From: an uncultured Collinsella sp.
GTDB taxonomy: Bacteria > Actinomycetota > Coriobacteriia > Coriobacteriales > Coriobacteriaceae
NCBI GenBank assembly: GCA_902494565.1
Contig: CABUTN010000047.1
Location: 1-12,766 of the forward strand
Length of the DNA: 12,766 bases
Direction of reading: 5' to 3'
Below are positions 1 to 7,205 of the stretch, piece after piece; position 1 is the stretch's first letter; each line of letters opens with the position of its first letter. A model generated the notes under the pieces. The model ran no database searches and was not told the DNA's origin. It saw only the letters and a program-made list of their open reading frames with translations. A program made the translations under genes and the position numbers.

Positions 1-864
1 CACGGCGAGCGCAAGCTCCGCAGCAGCCCCGCCGCCAGCAGAGCCGCACGCACGCCCGCGGCCACCGCGCCCATGCGCCCGCACGGCAGTACGCCACGCC
101 ACGGGCCCCGAAGCCCGCAGCAACCACACCAGCACGCGCTCGCATGCCCACGAAGCCATAACAACCAGCACGGTCCACGCCAGCAGGTCCGCCGTCTCGA
201 TCAAAAGCTTCGCCTGATAGATGCGTTCGCCCACGGTGCCCGTCGCCATGCCGATGAGCTCCGCCGCCACGCCGGCCTTCCAGCTCATGCCGATCACAGC
301 GCGGGCGCACGAAAGCACAAACGGCAGGACTTCGCGCCAGGTGTGGGCACAAAACAGACGCCAACCCCGCACGCCATGCAGACGAAACATCTGCTCCAGC
401 GGCTTATCCACTTGCGCCAAGCCCTCGACCAGCGAAAAATACACGCCCGGCAGTGCCATCAAAAAGACCGCCGCGACGCTCACACGCGCCGACCCCAACC
501 AAATGAGCAGCAGGACCACCACGCAGGCAACCGGCGTCGCCTTAACAAACGAAAGCGCCGGCGCCACCAAGCGGGCAAACGTCGGCGACCGCACCGAGGC
601 TCCCGCCATCACGCCGCCGCACGCCGCGGCAAGCGCCAGCCCACCCAAGATTCGCGCGCCTGAGTCCACCAGAATCGCCCACGTACCGGCATCGCATACT
701 AGCCGCAGCAACGCCATCGCAACAGTGCCTGGCCCCGGCAAAATCAACGGCTGCGCCACCAGTGCTGCTGCAAAGACCCACACGGCAAGCCAAAAGGCGG
801 CAACGGCACCTGCTGCCGTCACCGCCTTCATACGCTCTGTCATTTGTCGAGCAAACGCACGCAC
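1..864 (-). CDS. ABC transporter permease, SsuC/TauC type (cut by left edge)
   Basis: Inner-membrane subunit of an importer of the nitrate/sulfonate/taurine/thiamine-precursor family; it would move the ligand delivered by the lipoprotein encoded just upstream. The translation shows an N-terminal hydrophobic segment ending in LPGPGTV, several further membrane segments, and the cytoplasmic EAA-type loop (WKAGVAAELIGMATGTVGERIY) followed by a last hydrophobic stretch (LLAWTVLVVMAS), as in SsuC-like permeases. I start it at GTG 864 because GGAG at 871-874, inside the end of the upstream gene, lies 6 nt before it; ATG 843 is in the same frame but lacks a good ribosome site. Only 3 nt separate the upstream TAG from this GTG, so translation is probably coupled. 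The frame stays open to the left edge (288 codons), already longer than usual for the family, with an odd Gly/Ala/Arg-rich tail. The ATPase gene is expected beyond the edge. The substrate is unknown. Confidence 0.85.
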   Translation of the reverse strand, partial: MRAFARQMTERMKAVTAAGAVAAFWLAVWVFAAALVAQPLILPGPGTVAMALLRLVCDAGTWAILVDSGARILGGLALAAACGGVMAGASVRSPTFARLVAPALSFVKATPVACVVVLLLIWLGSARVSVAAVFLMALPGVYFSLVEGLAQVDKPLEQMFRLHGVRGWRLFCAHTWREVLPFVLSCARAVIGMSWKAGVAAELIGMATGTVGERIYQAKLLIETADLLAWTVLVVMASWACERVLVWLLRASGPVAWRTAVRAHGRGGRGRACGSAGGGAAAELALAV

Positions 865-867
865 GGG

Positions 868-1923
868 CTACTCCATGTAATAGAAATCATCAGCCGGGAG
901 CTTGCCGCCCACGGCGCTCGCGTCCGCATCGGCCAGCACCTGCAGGTACCCACCGAGCGCCGCCTTCATATCCTTCCCCGTCTGGCACACGAGCATGCAC
1001 CCGGGAATCGCCTTTTCAGCAATCGCGGCGTTATCGACGATACCCGCATCGACCACGGCCTGTGCCCAATCTGCCGGCGCCGCATTGACAGCCTTCACGC
1101 TCGCCTCATGGCAGCGCAAGAATTCCGCCACGGCCTCGGGATGCTCCTCGGCAAAGGCACGGCGCACCACGGTCACGCCCGTCAGCAGGCGCGAACCCGT
1201 GTCACCCGCTAGCTCATCCCACACATCGGTCAGGCTCACCGGCGCCGACAGCTTGCCTTCGCTCTTGGCGATGGCAGCGGTCTTGAACGGCTCCGGCAGC
1301 ACGCCCACGGCGGACGGGTCGACAAGCAACGCCGACAGCACCTCGGTGGGCTCGCTCTTAAACTCAAGCGTCACCTGGCCGGTCAGGCCCGCGCGCTCCA
1401 GCAAGTAGTTCATGACGTACTCCGGCGTGGTGCCCTTGCCCGTCATATAGACAGTATGGCCCGCCAGATCGCCAAACGAGGCCACACTCGCGTCGCCCGT
1501 CACAACGTTCAGCACGCCCAGCGTGTTGATATCGATGACCTGCACCGCACCCTCGGTCTTGTTGTAGAGCACGCTCGCCACGTTGGCGGGCACCAGGGCG
1601 ATATCGATATCGCCCTGAATGACCTTGGGCACAATCTCGTCGGCGGCAGTGTTGATCGCAAAGTCGAACTCATTGTCCGTCTCGCCATCGGCAGCCTGGT
1701 CCATAAACTGCACCAGGCCAATCGAGGTCGGCCCCTTGAGCGAGGCGACGTGCACCTCGACCGGCTCTGCGACAGCACCGGCGCCGTCCGTGGCAGCCGA
1801 GCCCGCGGCGGACCCCGCCCCCGCAGCTCCGCCGCCACAGCCAGCCAGTGCGAGCGACAACGCGCCTGCGGCAAGCGCCGAGGCAAATCCTCGGCGCGTC
1901 ATCTCAGCATCAAACGCACGCAT
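868..1923 (-). CDS. ABC transporter substrate-binding lipoprotein (SsuA/NMT1-like)
   Basis: Extracytoplasmic ligand-binding protein of about 351 residues. The N-terminus has a twin-arginine motif (TRRGF, residues 9-13), a hydrophobic stretch and a lipobox LAGC with Cys29, so export by Tat and lipid anchoring is likely. A Gly/Ala/Ser linker follows, then a two-lobe periplasmic-binding fold: VHVASLKGPTSIGLVQFM, DIDIALVPANVASVLYNK, and LLVDPSAVGVLPEPF resemble nitrate/sulfonate/thiamine-precursor binding proteins. Start ATG 1923 lies 2 nt after the hydrogenase stop and a GAGGGG run precedes it; ATG 1902 is an alternative that still keeps the Tat motif. It sits between the hydrogenase gene and the permease gene in one tight operon, so its ligand may matter for hydrogen or redox metabolism, but nothing in the sequence names the ligand. 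The family is secure, the substrate is not. Confidence 0.88.
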   Translation of the reverse strand: MRAFDAEMTRRGFASALAAGALSLALAGCGGGAAGAGSAAGSAATDGAGAVAEPVEVHVASLKGPTSIGLVQFMDQAADGETDNEFDFAINTAADEIVPKVIQGDIDIALVPANVASVLYNKTEGAVQVIDINTLGVLNVVTGDASVASFGDLAGHTVYMTGKGTTPEYVMNYLLERAGLTGQVTLEFKSEPTEVLSALLVDPSAVGVLPEPFKTAAIAKSEGKLSAPVSLTDVWDELAGDTGSRLLTGVTVVRRAFAEEHPEAVAEFLRCHEASVKAVNAAPADWAQAVVDAGIVDNAAIAEKAIPGCMLVCQTGKDMKAALGGYLQVLADADASAVGGKLPADDFYYME

Positions 1924-1925
1924 CG

Positions 1926-3737
1926 TTAGCACGCCCCCTCGTGGGGCATCGACCAGGCATGATGGTCGGTATGCAGTAGCTCCTCGGCCAGCGGCGAGAG
2001 CGGCGCGCCCAAGAACTCGCGATAGCAAGCCTGGACATCGGGATTCTCGTGCGAGAAGCGAATCTCGGCGTTCGCATCCAGGCCCCAGAGTACCTGACCA
2101 CGCTCGGCCGCCAGCTCGCAGCCGTCATGGATGGGCTGACCGCCGCCACCGACGCAGCCGCCCGGGCACGCCATGACCTCAACGAAATCATAGCTCACGC
2201 GGCCGTCGCGAATCGCGTCGAGCAGACGGGCAGCGTTGCCCAGCCCGTGTGCCACGGCGACGCGCACCTTGGTGCCATCGATATCGGCCACGGCCTCCTT
2301 CCAGCCGTCCAGGCCGCGCACATCGGTAAAGAAGTCGGCGTCGGGGTTCTTGCCCGTCACCAGGTAATAGGCCGAGCGCACGGCGGCCTCCATCACGCCG
2401 CCCGTGGCGCCAAAGATCACACCCGCACCCGTGCCAAAGCCCAGCGGCGTATCGAGCGGCTCCTCAACTAGCGTATCCACGCTCACGTGGCTCGCGCGGA
2501 CCATGCGCACCATCTCGCGCACCGTCAGCGCAACGTCCACATCGGGCGTGCCGCCCTCGCCCACCATGCTCGGCAGCGCGCACTCGGCCTTCTTGGCGGT
2601 GCACGGCATCACGGACACCACAAACAGGCGCTCGGGCTCCACGCCCAGCACCTTGGCGTAGTAGGTCTTGGCGATGGCGCCGAACATCTGCTGCGGCGAC
2701 TTGGACGTGGACAGGCTGTCGACAAACTCGGGGTAACGCGCCTTCACAAAGCGTACCCAGCCCGGGCAGCAGCTCGTGAACATGGGCCAGCTGCGGCTGT
2801 CGCCCTCGCCCTTGGCGGCCTCGCCCAGGCGCTTGAGCAGCTCGGAGCCCTCTTCCATAATGGTGAGGTCGGCCGAGAAATCGGTATCGAACACGTACTC
2901 AAAGCCAACGCGGCGCAGCGCGCAAGCCAAGCGCTCAACGGTAGCCTCCTCGCGAGATATGCCGAGCTCCTCGCCCCAGGCGCTGCGCACGGCCGGCGCA
3001 ATCTGCACCAGCACGATCTTGTCGGGATCGGCGAGAGCATCGAACACGGTCTCGGTATCGTCGCGCTCGCGCAGTGCGCCCGTCGGGCAATGCGTTATGC
3101 ACTGGCCGCACGCGACGCAATCGGTCTTGCCGATCGGCGCGCGCCCGCGGGTACCCACGGCGGTATGCGTGGCGCGGTTGGTCAGGTCCCAAATCCCTAG
3201 CCCCTGCACGCTCTCGCACACCTTGATACAGCGCATGCATTTAATGCACTTGTCGTTTTCGCGGATGATGGGAAAATCGAAATCCCAGCCCTCGCCCGCC
3301 AAATGCCTTTGATACGGCAGATAAAAAATACCCAGGTCGTTGGCGATGGTCTGTAGGTTGCAGTTGCCGCTGCGCACGCAGCTCGTGCACTGCGAATCGT
3401 GCTGGGACAGCAGCAGCTGCACGTTGGTGCGACGGGCCTCGCGAGCCTTGGGGCTGTTGGTGTGGACCACCATGCCGTCGAGCACGTAGTTGTTGCAGGC
3501 GGCAACCAGCTGATCGCAGCCCTCGACTTCGACCACGCACACGCGGCAGCCGCCGATCTCGTTTAGATCGCGCAGGTAGCACAGGGTGGGAATCTGGATA
3601 CCGACGGACTTGGCCGCGTCCAGGATCGTGGTGTGCTCGGGTACCACGACCTCGCAATTATCGATAGTGAGCTTGACCATATTGAGTGCTCCGCTTTCGG
3701 TGTTGTCGCTGACAGTGGGGTTGTTGAGCTCTACCAT
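1926..3737 (-). CDS. hydA: [FeFe] hydrogenase catalytic subunit, group A with 2Fe-2S and 4Fe-4S relay
   Basis: Cytoplasmic enzyme that interconverts protons and H2. Domains in order (603 residues from ATG 3737): [2Fe-2S] plant-type ferredoxin domain (Cys53, 64, 67, 81); His-Cys3 [4Fe-4S] site (H113, C117, C120, C126); two [4Fe-4S] motifs (C164/167/170/174 and C207/210/213/217); then the H-cluster domain with all three signatures, L1 TSCCPGW (321-327), L2 MPCTAKKAE (378-386) and L3 EVMACPGGCVGGGGQP (520-535). Ligands would be C324, C379, C524 and C528, with C323 as the proton-transfer cysteine. The C-terminus has the small-subunit-like region ending in LLHTDHH. ATG 3737 follows a strong GGAGG/AGGAG site and overlaps the previous stop by 7 nt; ATG 3680 also has GGAG and matches the usual family start, removing 19 residues. 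No maturase genes (hydE, hydF, hydG) are in the window. With its GltD-like partner this fits HydDB group A2, glutamate-synthase-linked. Confidence 0.96.
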   Translation of the reverse strand: MVELNNPTVSDNTESGALNMVKLTIDNCEVVVPEHTTILDAAKSVGIQIPTLCYLRDLNEIGGCRVCVVEVEGCDQLVAACNNYVLDGMVVHTNSPKAREARRTNVQLLLSQHDSQCTSCVRSGNCNLQTIANDLGIFYLPYQRHLAGEGWDFDFPIIRENDKCIKCMRCIKVCESVQGLGIWDLTNRATHTAVGTRGRAPIGKTDCVACGQCITHCPTGALRERDDTETVFDALADPDKIVLVQIAPAVRSAWGEELGISREEATVERLACALRRVGFEYVFDTDFSADLTIMEEGSELLKRLGEAAKGEGDSRSWPMFTSCCPGWVRFVKARYPEFVDSLSTSKSPQQMFGAIAKTYYAKVLGVEPERLFVVSVMPCTAKKAECALPSMVGEGGTPDVDVALTVREMVRMVRASHVSVDTLVEEPLDTPLGFGTGAGVIFGATGGVMEAAVRSAYYLVTGKNPDADFFTDVRGLDGWKEAVADIDGTKVRVAVAHGLGNAARLLDAIRDGRVSYDFVEVMACPGGCVGGGGQPIHDGCELAAERGQVLWGLDANAEIRFSHENPDVQACYREFLGAPLSPLAEELLHTDHHAWSMPHEGAC

Positions 3738-5563
3738 TCCAGGCTCCTCCCTCCGCGGAACGCGCCAAAGCCAAAGTGGTCGCAACGCAGGCAGCGGCTT
3801 GCCTCCTGGCGCGCCTCCTCCTCGGTAAGGCCCTGCTCGACCAGATTCCAATCGTGAATACGCTCGCCGGCCTCGCGCTCACCCAGCTCGCAGCGGCCGC
3901 ACTCGTGCTTGCCCTTAAACTGCACGGTCGGCAGCTCCACGTCGAGCTTGATCTTGTGGTCGAAGCCCAGGTAGCGGTCGATATTTGCCGAAGCCACGCG
4001 GCCAGCGTTGATGGCACGGATGACGGTGGCGGGACCGGTCTGGCAGTCGCCGCCGCTAAAGAGGCCGTCGAAGTTGGGCACGGCACCGTCCGAATCGGTG
4101 ACCACGCAGCCCCACTTGCAGGCAATGCCCACCTCCTCAAACGGTTTGGAATCGATGTCTTGGCCAATGGCGACGAACACACGCTCGCAGGGGATGACGC
4201 GCTCGGGCGTGGCGGCGGCACGCGGAGCCGGACGACCGCGACGGGGCTCGCCGATAATCTGCGGCTGCACGCGCAGGCCGCTCACGCGACCGTCCTCGCC
4301 CGTCTCGATGGCGAGCGGGGCCGTCAGCTCCAGCACCTCACAGCCCTCGGCCTGGGCACCGGCAATCTCGGCGTCCTGGGCCGTCATATCGCAGATGCGA
4401 CGGCGGTAGACGATGCTTACCTTTTCGGCACCGCAGCGCACGGCGGAGCGTGCCACGTCCATGGCAACGTTGCCGCCGCCGATGACGCACACGCGCTGGC
4501 CGCTCAGGTCGGGCAGCTCGTCATCGCCGATGGCGCGCAGCATCTTGACGGCCGATTCCACGTCGGGCGCCTCTTCACCCGGAAGGCCGAGCTTCTTGTC
4601 ACTGTGGGCACCGATGGCCAGGTAGACGGCATCGAACTCGTCGCGCAGACGGGCGAGCTCCTCGCCGCTCACGGAGTGGTCGAGCTCCACGTCGATGCCG
4701 GCGCTCAAGATCCAGTCGATCTCGGCCTGCAGGCGCTCGCGCGGCAGACGATAGCTGGGGATGCCGTAGCGCAGCATGCCGCCCAAGTGGTGGCGCTGCT
4801 CAAAAATGGTCACCTTGTGACCCATCTCGGCCAGGTAGTAGGCACAGGAAAGGCCGGCCGGGCCGCCGCCGATCACGGCGACGCGCTTACCGGTGTTGTC
4901 CACTACATGTGGCTTGTGGTCGTTGAGGTCGCTATGCTCAACGGCAAAACGCTTGAGGGCGAGGATGTTCATGGGGTCGTCGACCATGCCACGGCGGCAA
5001 TGCATCTCGCAGGGATGCTCGCACACCAGGCCACAGACGAGCGGTAGCGGGTTGTTCTTGCGGATGACCTTGACGGCGTCGGCATAACGGCCTGCCTCGA
5101 CGAGCGAGATGTAACCAGGAATGTCGACGTGCGCCGGGCAGCCCGAGACACACGGGACGCGAGCCTCGCGGTCAAAGCCGCAGGAGTGCTCGCGGATGTG
5201 GTGCTCAAAATCGTCGCGGAAGCCGCGAATGGCCGTGAGTGCCATGGCGCCAGCTTCGTAGCCGATGGCGCAGTCGCTCGAAAGGTAGATGGTGCGGGCC
5301 GTGCGCTCAATCAAGTTGAGCGTGGACTCGTCGGCGCGGCCCTCGAGCACATCGGCGAGCAGGTCGCTCAGCGCGCTCAGGCCCACGCGGCAGGGCGTGC
5401 ACTTGCCGCAGCTCTGGGTGGAGCACAGGTTGACGAGCGCCGCCGTAAACTCGACGGGGCACGGGGCGAGTGAACTCACCGCCAGACGACGTCCGAGTGC
5501 ATCGTGCAGGTCGTCCATGACGGCCTGAGCGTGGCTGCGTTCCATTACGTGCAGTCGAGCCAT
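3731..5563 (-). CDS. NuoF-type Fe-S domain fused to GltD-like NAD(P)/FAD oxidoreductase
   Basis: Probable electron-transfer partner of the hydrogenase, 610 residues. Residues about 35-130 match only the C-terminal Fe-S part of NuoF/HydB proteins (SCGKCTPCRVG with C52, C55, C58, and the fourth ligand in SSDCAIG, C98). The FMN/NADH-binding part of NuoF is absent. From about residue 135 it is like the small subunit of glutamate synthase: cysteine sets CVSGCPAHVDIP and CGLVCEHPCEMHCRRG for [4Fe-4S] clusters, then a first Rossmann motif GGGPAGLS (about 232) for FAD and a second GGGNVAMD (about 362) for NAD(P)H. The extreme C-terminus adds ECGRC and CLRCD pairs. The start ATG 5563 has AGGGG 5 nt upstream; an upstream in-frame GTG at 5578 is weaker. 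The stop overlaps the hydrogenase start. Inference: it exchanges electrons between NAD(P)(H) and the hydrogenase through flavin. It could also serve other reductases. Confidence 0.9.
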   Translation of the reverse strand: MARLHVMERSHAQAVMDDLHDALGRRLAVSSLAPCPVEFTAALVNLCSTQSCGKCTPCRVGLSALSDLLADVLEGRADESTLNLIERTARTIYLSSDCAIGYEAGAMALTAIRGFRDDFEHHIREHSCGFDREARVPCVSGCPAHVDIPGYISLVEAGRYADAVKVIRKNNPLPLVCGLVCEHPCEMHCRRGMVDDPMNILALKRFAVEHSDLNDHKPHVVDNTGKRVAVIGGGPAGLSCAYYLAEMGHKVTIFEQRHHLGGMLRYGIPSYRLPRERLQAEIDWILSAGIDVELDHSVSGEELARLRDEFDAVYLAIGAHSDKKLGLPGEEAPDVESAVKMLRAIGDDELPDLSGQRVCVIGGGNVAMDVARSAVRCGAEKVSIVYRRRICDMTAQDAEIAGAQAEGCEVLELTAPLAIETGEDGRVSGLRVQPQIIGEPRRGRPAPRAAATPERVIPCERVFVAIGQDIDSKPFEEVGIACKWGCVVTDSDGAVPNFDGLFSGGDCQTGPATVIRAINAGRVASANIDRYLGFDHKIKLDVELPTVQFKGKHECGRCELGEREAGERIHDWNLVEQGLTEEEARQEASRCLRCDHFGFGAFRGGRSLEW

Positions 5564-5584
5564 AAGATCCCCTCTCACATGGCA

Positions 5585-5604
5585 GCCCGGAGGCGAGGCC
5601 GGGC
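5585..5604 (-). promoter_or_regulatory. Leader hairpin just upstream of the hydrogenase operon start
   Basis: GCCCGG and CCGGGC form a perfect 6-bp GC stem around an 8-nt loop, about 21 nt before ATG 5563 and just ahead of the ribosome-binding site. It may affect translation initiation. A role is inferred only from position. Confidence 0.35.
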
Positions 5605-5627
5605 GAAATTGCTACACGCACAACACT

Positions 5628-5648
5628 GACCTAAAAAGTTGTTAGGTC
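5628..5648 (-). promoter_or_regulatory. 7-bp inverted repeat in the hydrogenase leader
   Basis: GACCTAA and TTAGGTC are perfect 7-bp arms (5628-5634 and 5642-5648) around a 7-nt spacer. It lies downstream of the predicted promoter, so it may be an RNA hairpin in the leader or a repressor site. No known operator is recognised; it does not match the Rex consensus as I recall it. Confidence 0.4.
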
Positions 5649-5678
5649 TCCACGCAGTTCGGCAGGCGGTATGAAATG

Positions 5679-5694
5679 TCACCATCAGCGGTGA
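5679..5694 (-). promoter_or_regulatory. Dyad at the presumed transcription start of the hydrogenase operon
   Basis: TCACC and GGTGA arms (5679-5683, 5690-5694) flank 6 nt. The dyad lies just downstream of the predicted -10 box, a position typical of a repressor operator. Short arms make chance possible. Confidence 0.3.
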
Positions 5695-5702
5695 AAATGA
5701 AC

Positions 5703-5711
5703 ATTATCGCA
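5703..5711 (-). promoter_or_regulatory. Extended -10 promoter of the hydrogenase operon
   Basis: Read on the minus strand the sequence is TGCGATAATG: an extended -10 (TG, one base, GATAAT), with GATAAT at 5703-5708. No convincing -35 lies at 16-18 nt, although TTTATC repeats and the palindrome AACGCGTT (5733-5740) are upstream. Transcription would start near 5696, giving a leader of about 130 nt. Confidence 0.5.
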
Positions 5712-5749
5712 GATAAATGCCATATTTGATAAAACGCGTTACCAAACGA

Positions 5750-5787
5750 CAATGCCCCGCCCACGCAATCACGTGGGCGGGGCATTG
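5750..5787 (-). terminator. Intrinsic terminator after the alpha-glucoside PTS operon
   Basis: Perfect 16-bp GC-rich inverted repeat (5750-5765 and 5772-5787) with a 6-nt loop, 32 nt beyond the GH4 stop codon. On the minus strand it is followed by a short, weak T-rich stretch (GTCGTTTGG). It separates the sugar operon from the hydrogenase operon. Confidence 0.8.
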
Positions 5788-5819
5788 CTTCAGGCATGCG
5801 GCCAGCGACCCTGTTGCTT

Positions 5820-7202
5820 TTACTTAAGCTCGGGCCAGTAACCCTTGTTGGCCTCGATCATGTCGTCGAGAACCTCCTTGGCGACCTTCATCGACGGCAC
5901 GGTCTTGTTGAGCGTAAAGGCCTTAAGCGCCTTCTCGTACGAACCCTCGATCGTAGCCTCGACAATGAGCTTCTCGGAGTTCAGCTGCTGCATCATGAGG
6001 CCCTGCTGGAACAGCGGAATGTTGTCGCGGCTGATGACCTCGGGGCCGTTCTTGCCAATGTAGGCAGGCAGCTCGACCATAGCGTCGTAGGGCATGTTGG
6101 GGATGGCGCCCTTGTTCTCGCAAATGACCAGGAAGCGCTGCTTGGTGTCGTTCTTCAGAGCGATAGCCAGATCGGCAATCCAGTCGCCGTGGCTGCCCGC
6201 ATAGAACGTGCTCTCGTCGATCTCGCCCGTCTTCTCGTAATGGTCGATACCATCAAAGAGGTTCTTCTCACGCGTCTCCTCAACCTCGTTAGCACGGGTG
6301 CGCTCGGGGTTGGAGTGCTCGACGAACTCCTTCTGCTGCAGGTAGTAGTTCAGATACGTGTTGGGCAGGTACTCCGGGAAGCACTCCATGATCTCGTACT
6401 CGCCCTTCCAGACGTAGTACCAGCTGCCCTTGGTGTGGCGGTTCTGCTCGGGGTGCTCGTCGACGGCCTCCTCGGGCTTCTTTGCCATGAGCGAGCCCAT
6501 GCCCTTGAGGTAAGAGTCGGGCAGCAGAATCTCATGCTCCTTGATGTACTCGCGCAGCTGCGGGAGCACCTCCTCGCCCTTGTGGCGGATCGAGGTGAAC
6601 CAACCAAAGTGGTTGAGGCCAAAGTAATCGTACTCGACATCCTTCTTGTCGATATCGAGCGCGGCGCAAACCACGTCGATGATCGCGATCGGCATGTCGC
6701 AGATGTTGATGATACGAGCGTTGGGACGCAGCACGCGGCAGCCCTCGGAGACGATGGCGGCAGGGTTGGAGTAGTTGAGAATCCAGTAGTCCTTCTTGGC
6801 GTACTTCTCAACGTCATCGATCAGCTCGACCATGGGGAAGATGGTGCGCATGCCGTAGGCAAGGCCGCCGCAACCGCAAGTCTCCTGACCCACGCAGCCG
6901 TGACGCAGCGGAATCTTCTCGTCCTGCTCGCGCATGGCGTAGCCGCCCACGCGCATCTGGGCAAACACGAAGCTCGCGTCGGTAAAAGCCGTCTTTTTGT
7001 CGGTGGTCACCGTGAGCTTGATGTCCAGGCCGAGGTCCTCGTGCAAAATCCAGTCCACGAGCACGCCGATCTTGCGCTGGCGCTCCTCGTTGATGTCGTA
7101 CAGACGAATCTCGTCAACGTCGAGCTCGTCCTTGCGCAGGGCGATGGACTTGACGATGCCGGGGGTAAAGGTGGATCCGCCACCACACAGAGTAATGATC
7201 AT
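5820..7202 (-). CDS. 6-phospho-alpha-glucosidase, glycoside hydrolase family 4
   Basis: Cytoplasmic enzyme expected to split phosphorylated alpha-glucosides (for example maltose 6'-phosphate or sucrose-isomer phosphates) by the NAD+- and divalent-metal-dependent redox mechanism of family GH4. The 460-residue length is typical. Visible: N-terminal Rossmann motif (MIITLCGGGSTFTPG, residues 1-15), the NYSNPAAI segment (143-150), and the active-site motif CDMP at 168-171. In this family CDMP marks alpha-specific enzymes, whereas CNVP-type motifs mark beta-specific ones (GlvA/MalH versus CelF). H198 in LNHFGW is the expected metal ligand together with C168. Start ATG 7202 has AGGAG about 9 nt upstream; only 3 nt separate it from the EIICB stop, so the pair is coupled. 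It is the last gene of the operon. The exact sugar is not determined. Confidence 0.95.
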   Translation of the reverse strand: MIITLCGGGSTFTPGIVKSIALRKDELDVDEIRLYDINEERQRKIGVLVDWILHEDLGLDIKLTVTTDKKTAFTDASFVFAQMRVGGYAMREQDEKIPLRHGCVGQETCGCGGLAYGMRTIFPMVELIDDVEKYAKKDYWILNYSNPAAIVSEGCRVLRPNARIINICDMPIAIIDVVCAALDIDKKDVEYDYFGLNHFGWFTSIRHKGEEVLPQLREYIKEHEILLPDSYLKGMGSLMAKKPEEAVDEHPEQNRHTKGSWYYVWKGEYEIMECFPEYLPNTYLNYYLQQKEFVEHSNPERTRANEVEETREKNLFDGIDHYEKTGEIDESTFYAGSHGDWIADLAIALKNDTKQRFLVICENKGAIPNMPYDAMVELPAYIGKNGPEVISRDNIPLFQQGLMMQQLNSEKLIVEATIEGSYEKALKAFTLNKTVPSMKVAKEVLDDMIEANKGYWPELK

Positions 7203-7205
7203 TGT

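Noticed and set aside
73..880. Overlapping plus-strand frames
   Set aside because: Shadows of the ABC permease, which shows membrane segments and the EAA loop on the other strand.
3776..5047. Plus-strand open frame of 423 codons
   Set aside because: Antisense to the GltD-like flavoprotein, whose cysteine and Rossmann motifs are clear on the minus strand.
5628..5648. Rex-type redox operator
   Set aside because: The arms GACCTAA/TTAGGTC do not fit the TTGTTAA/TTAACAA consensus known for Rex.
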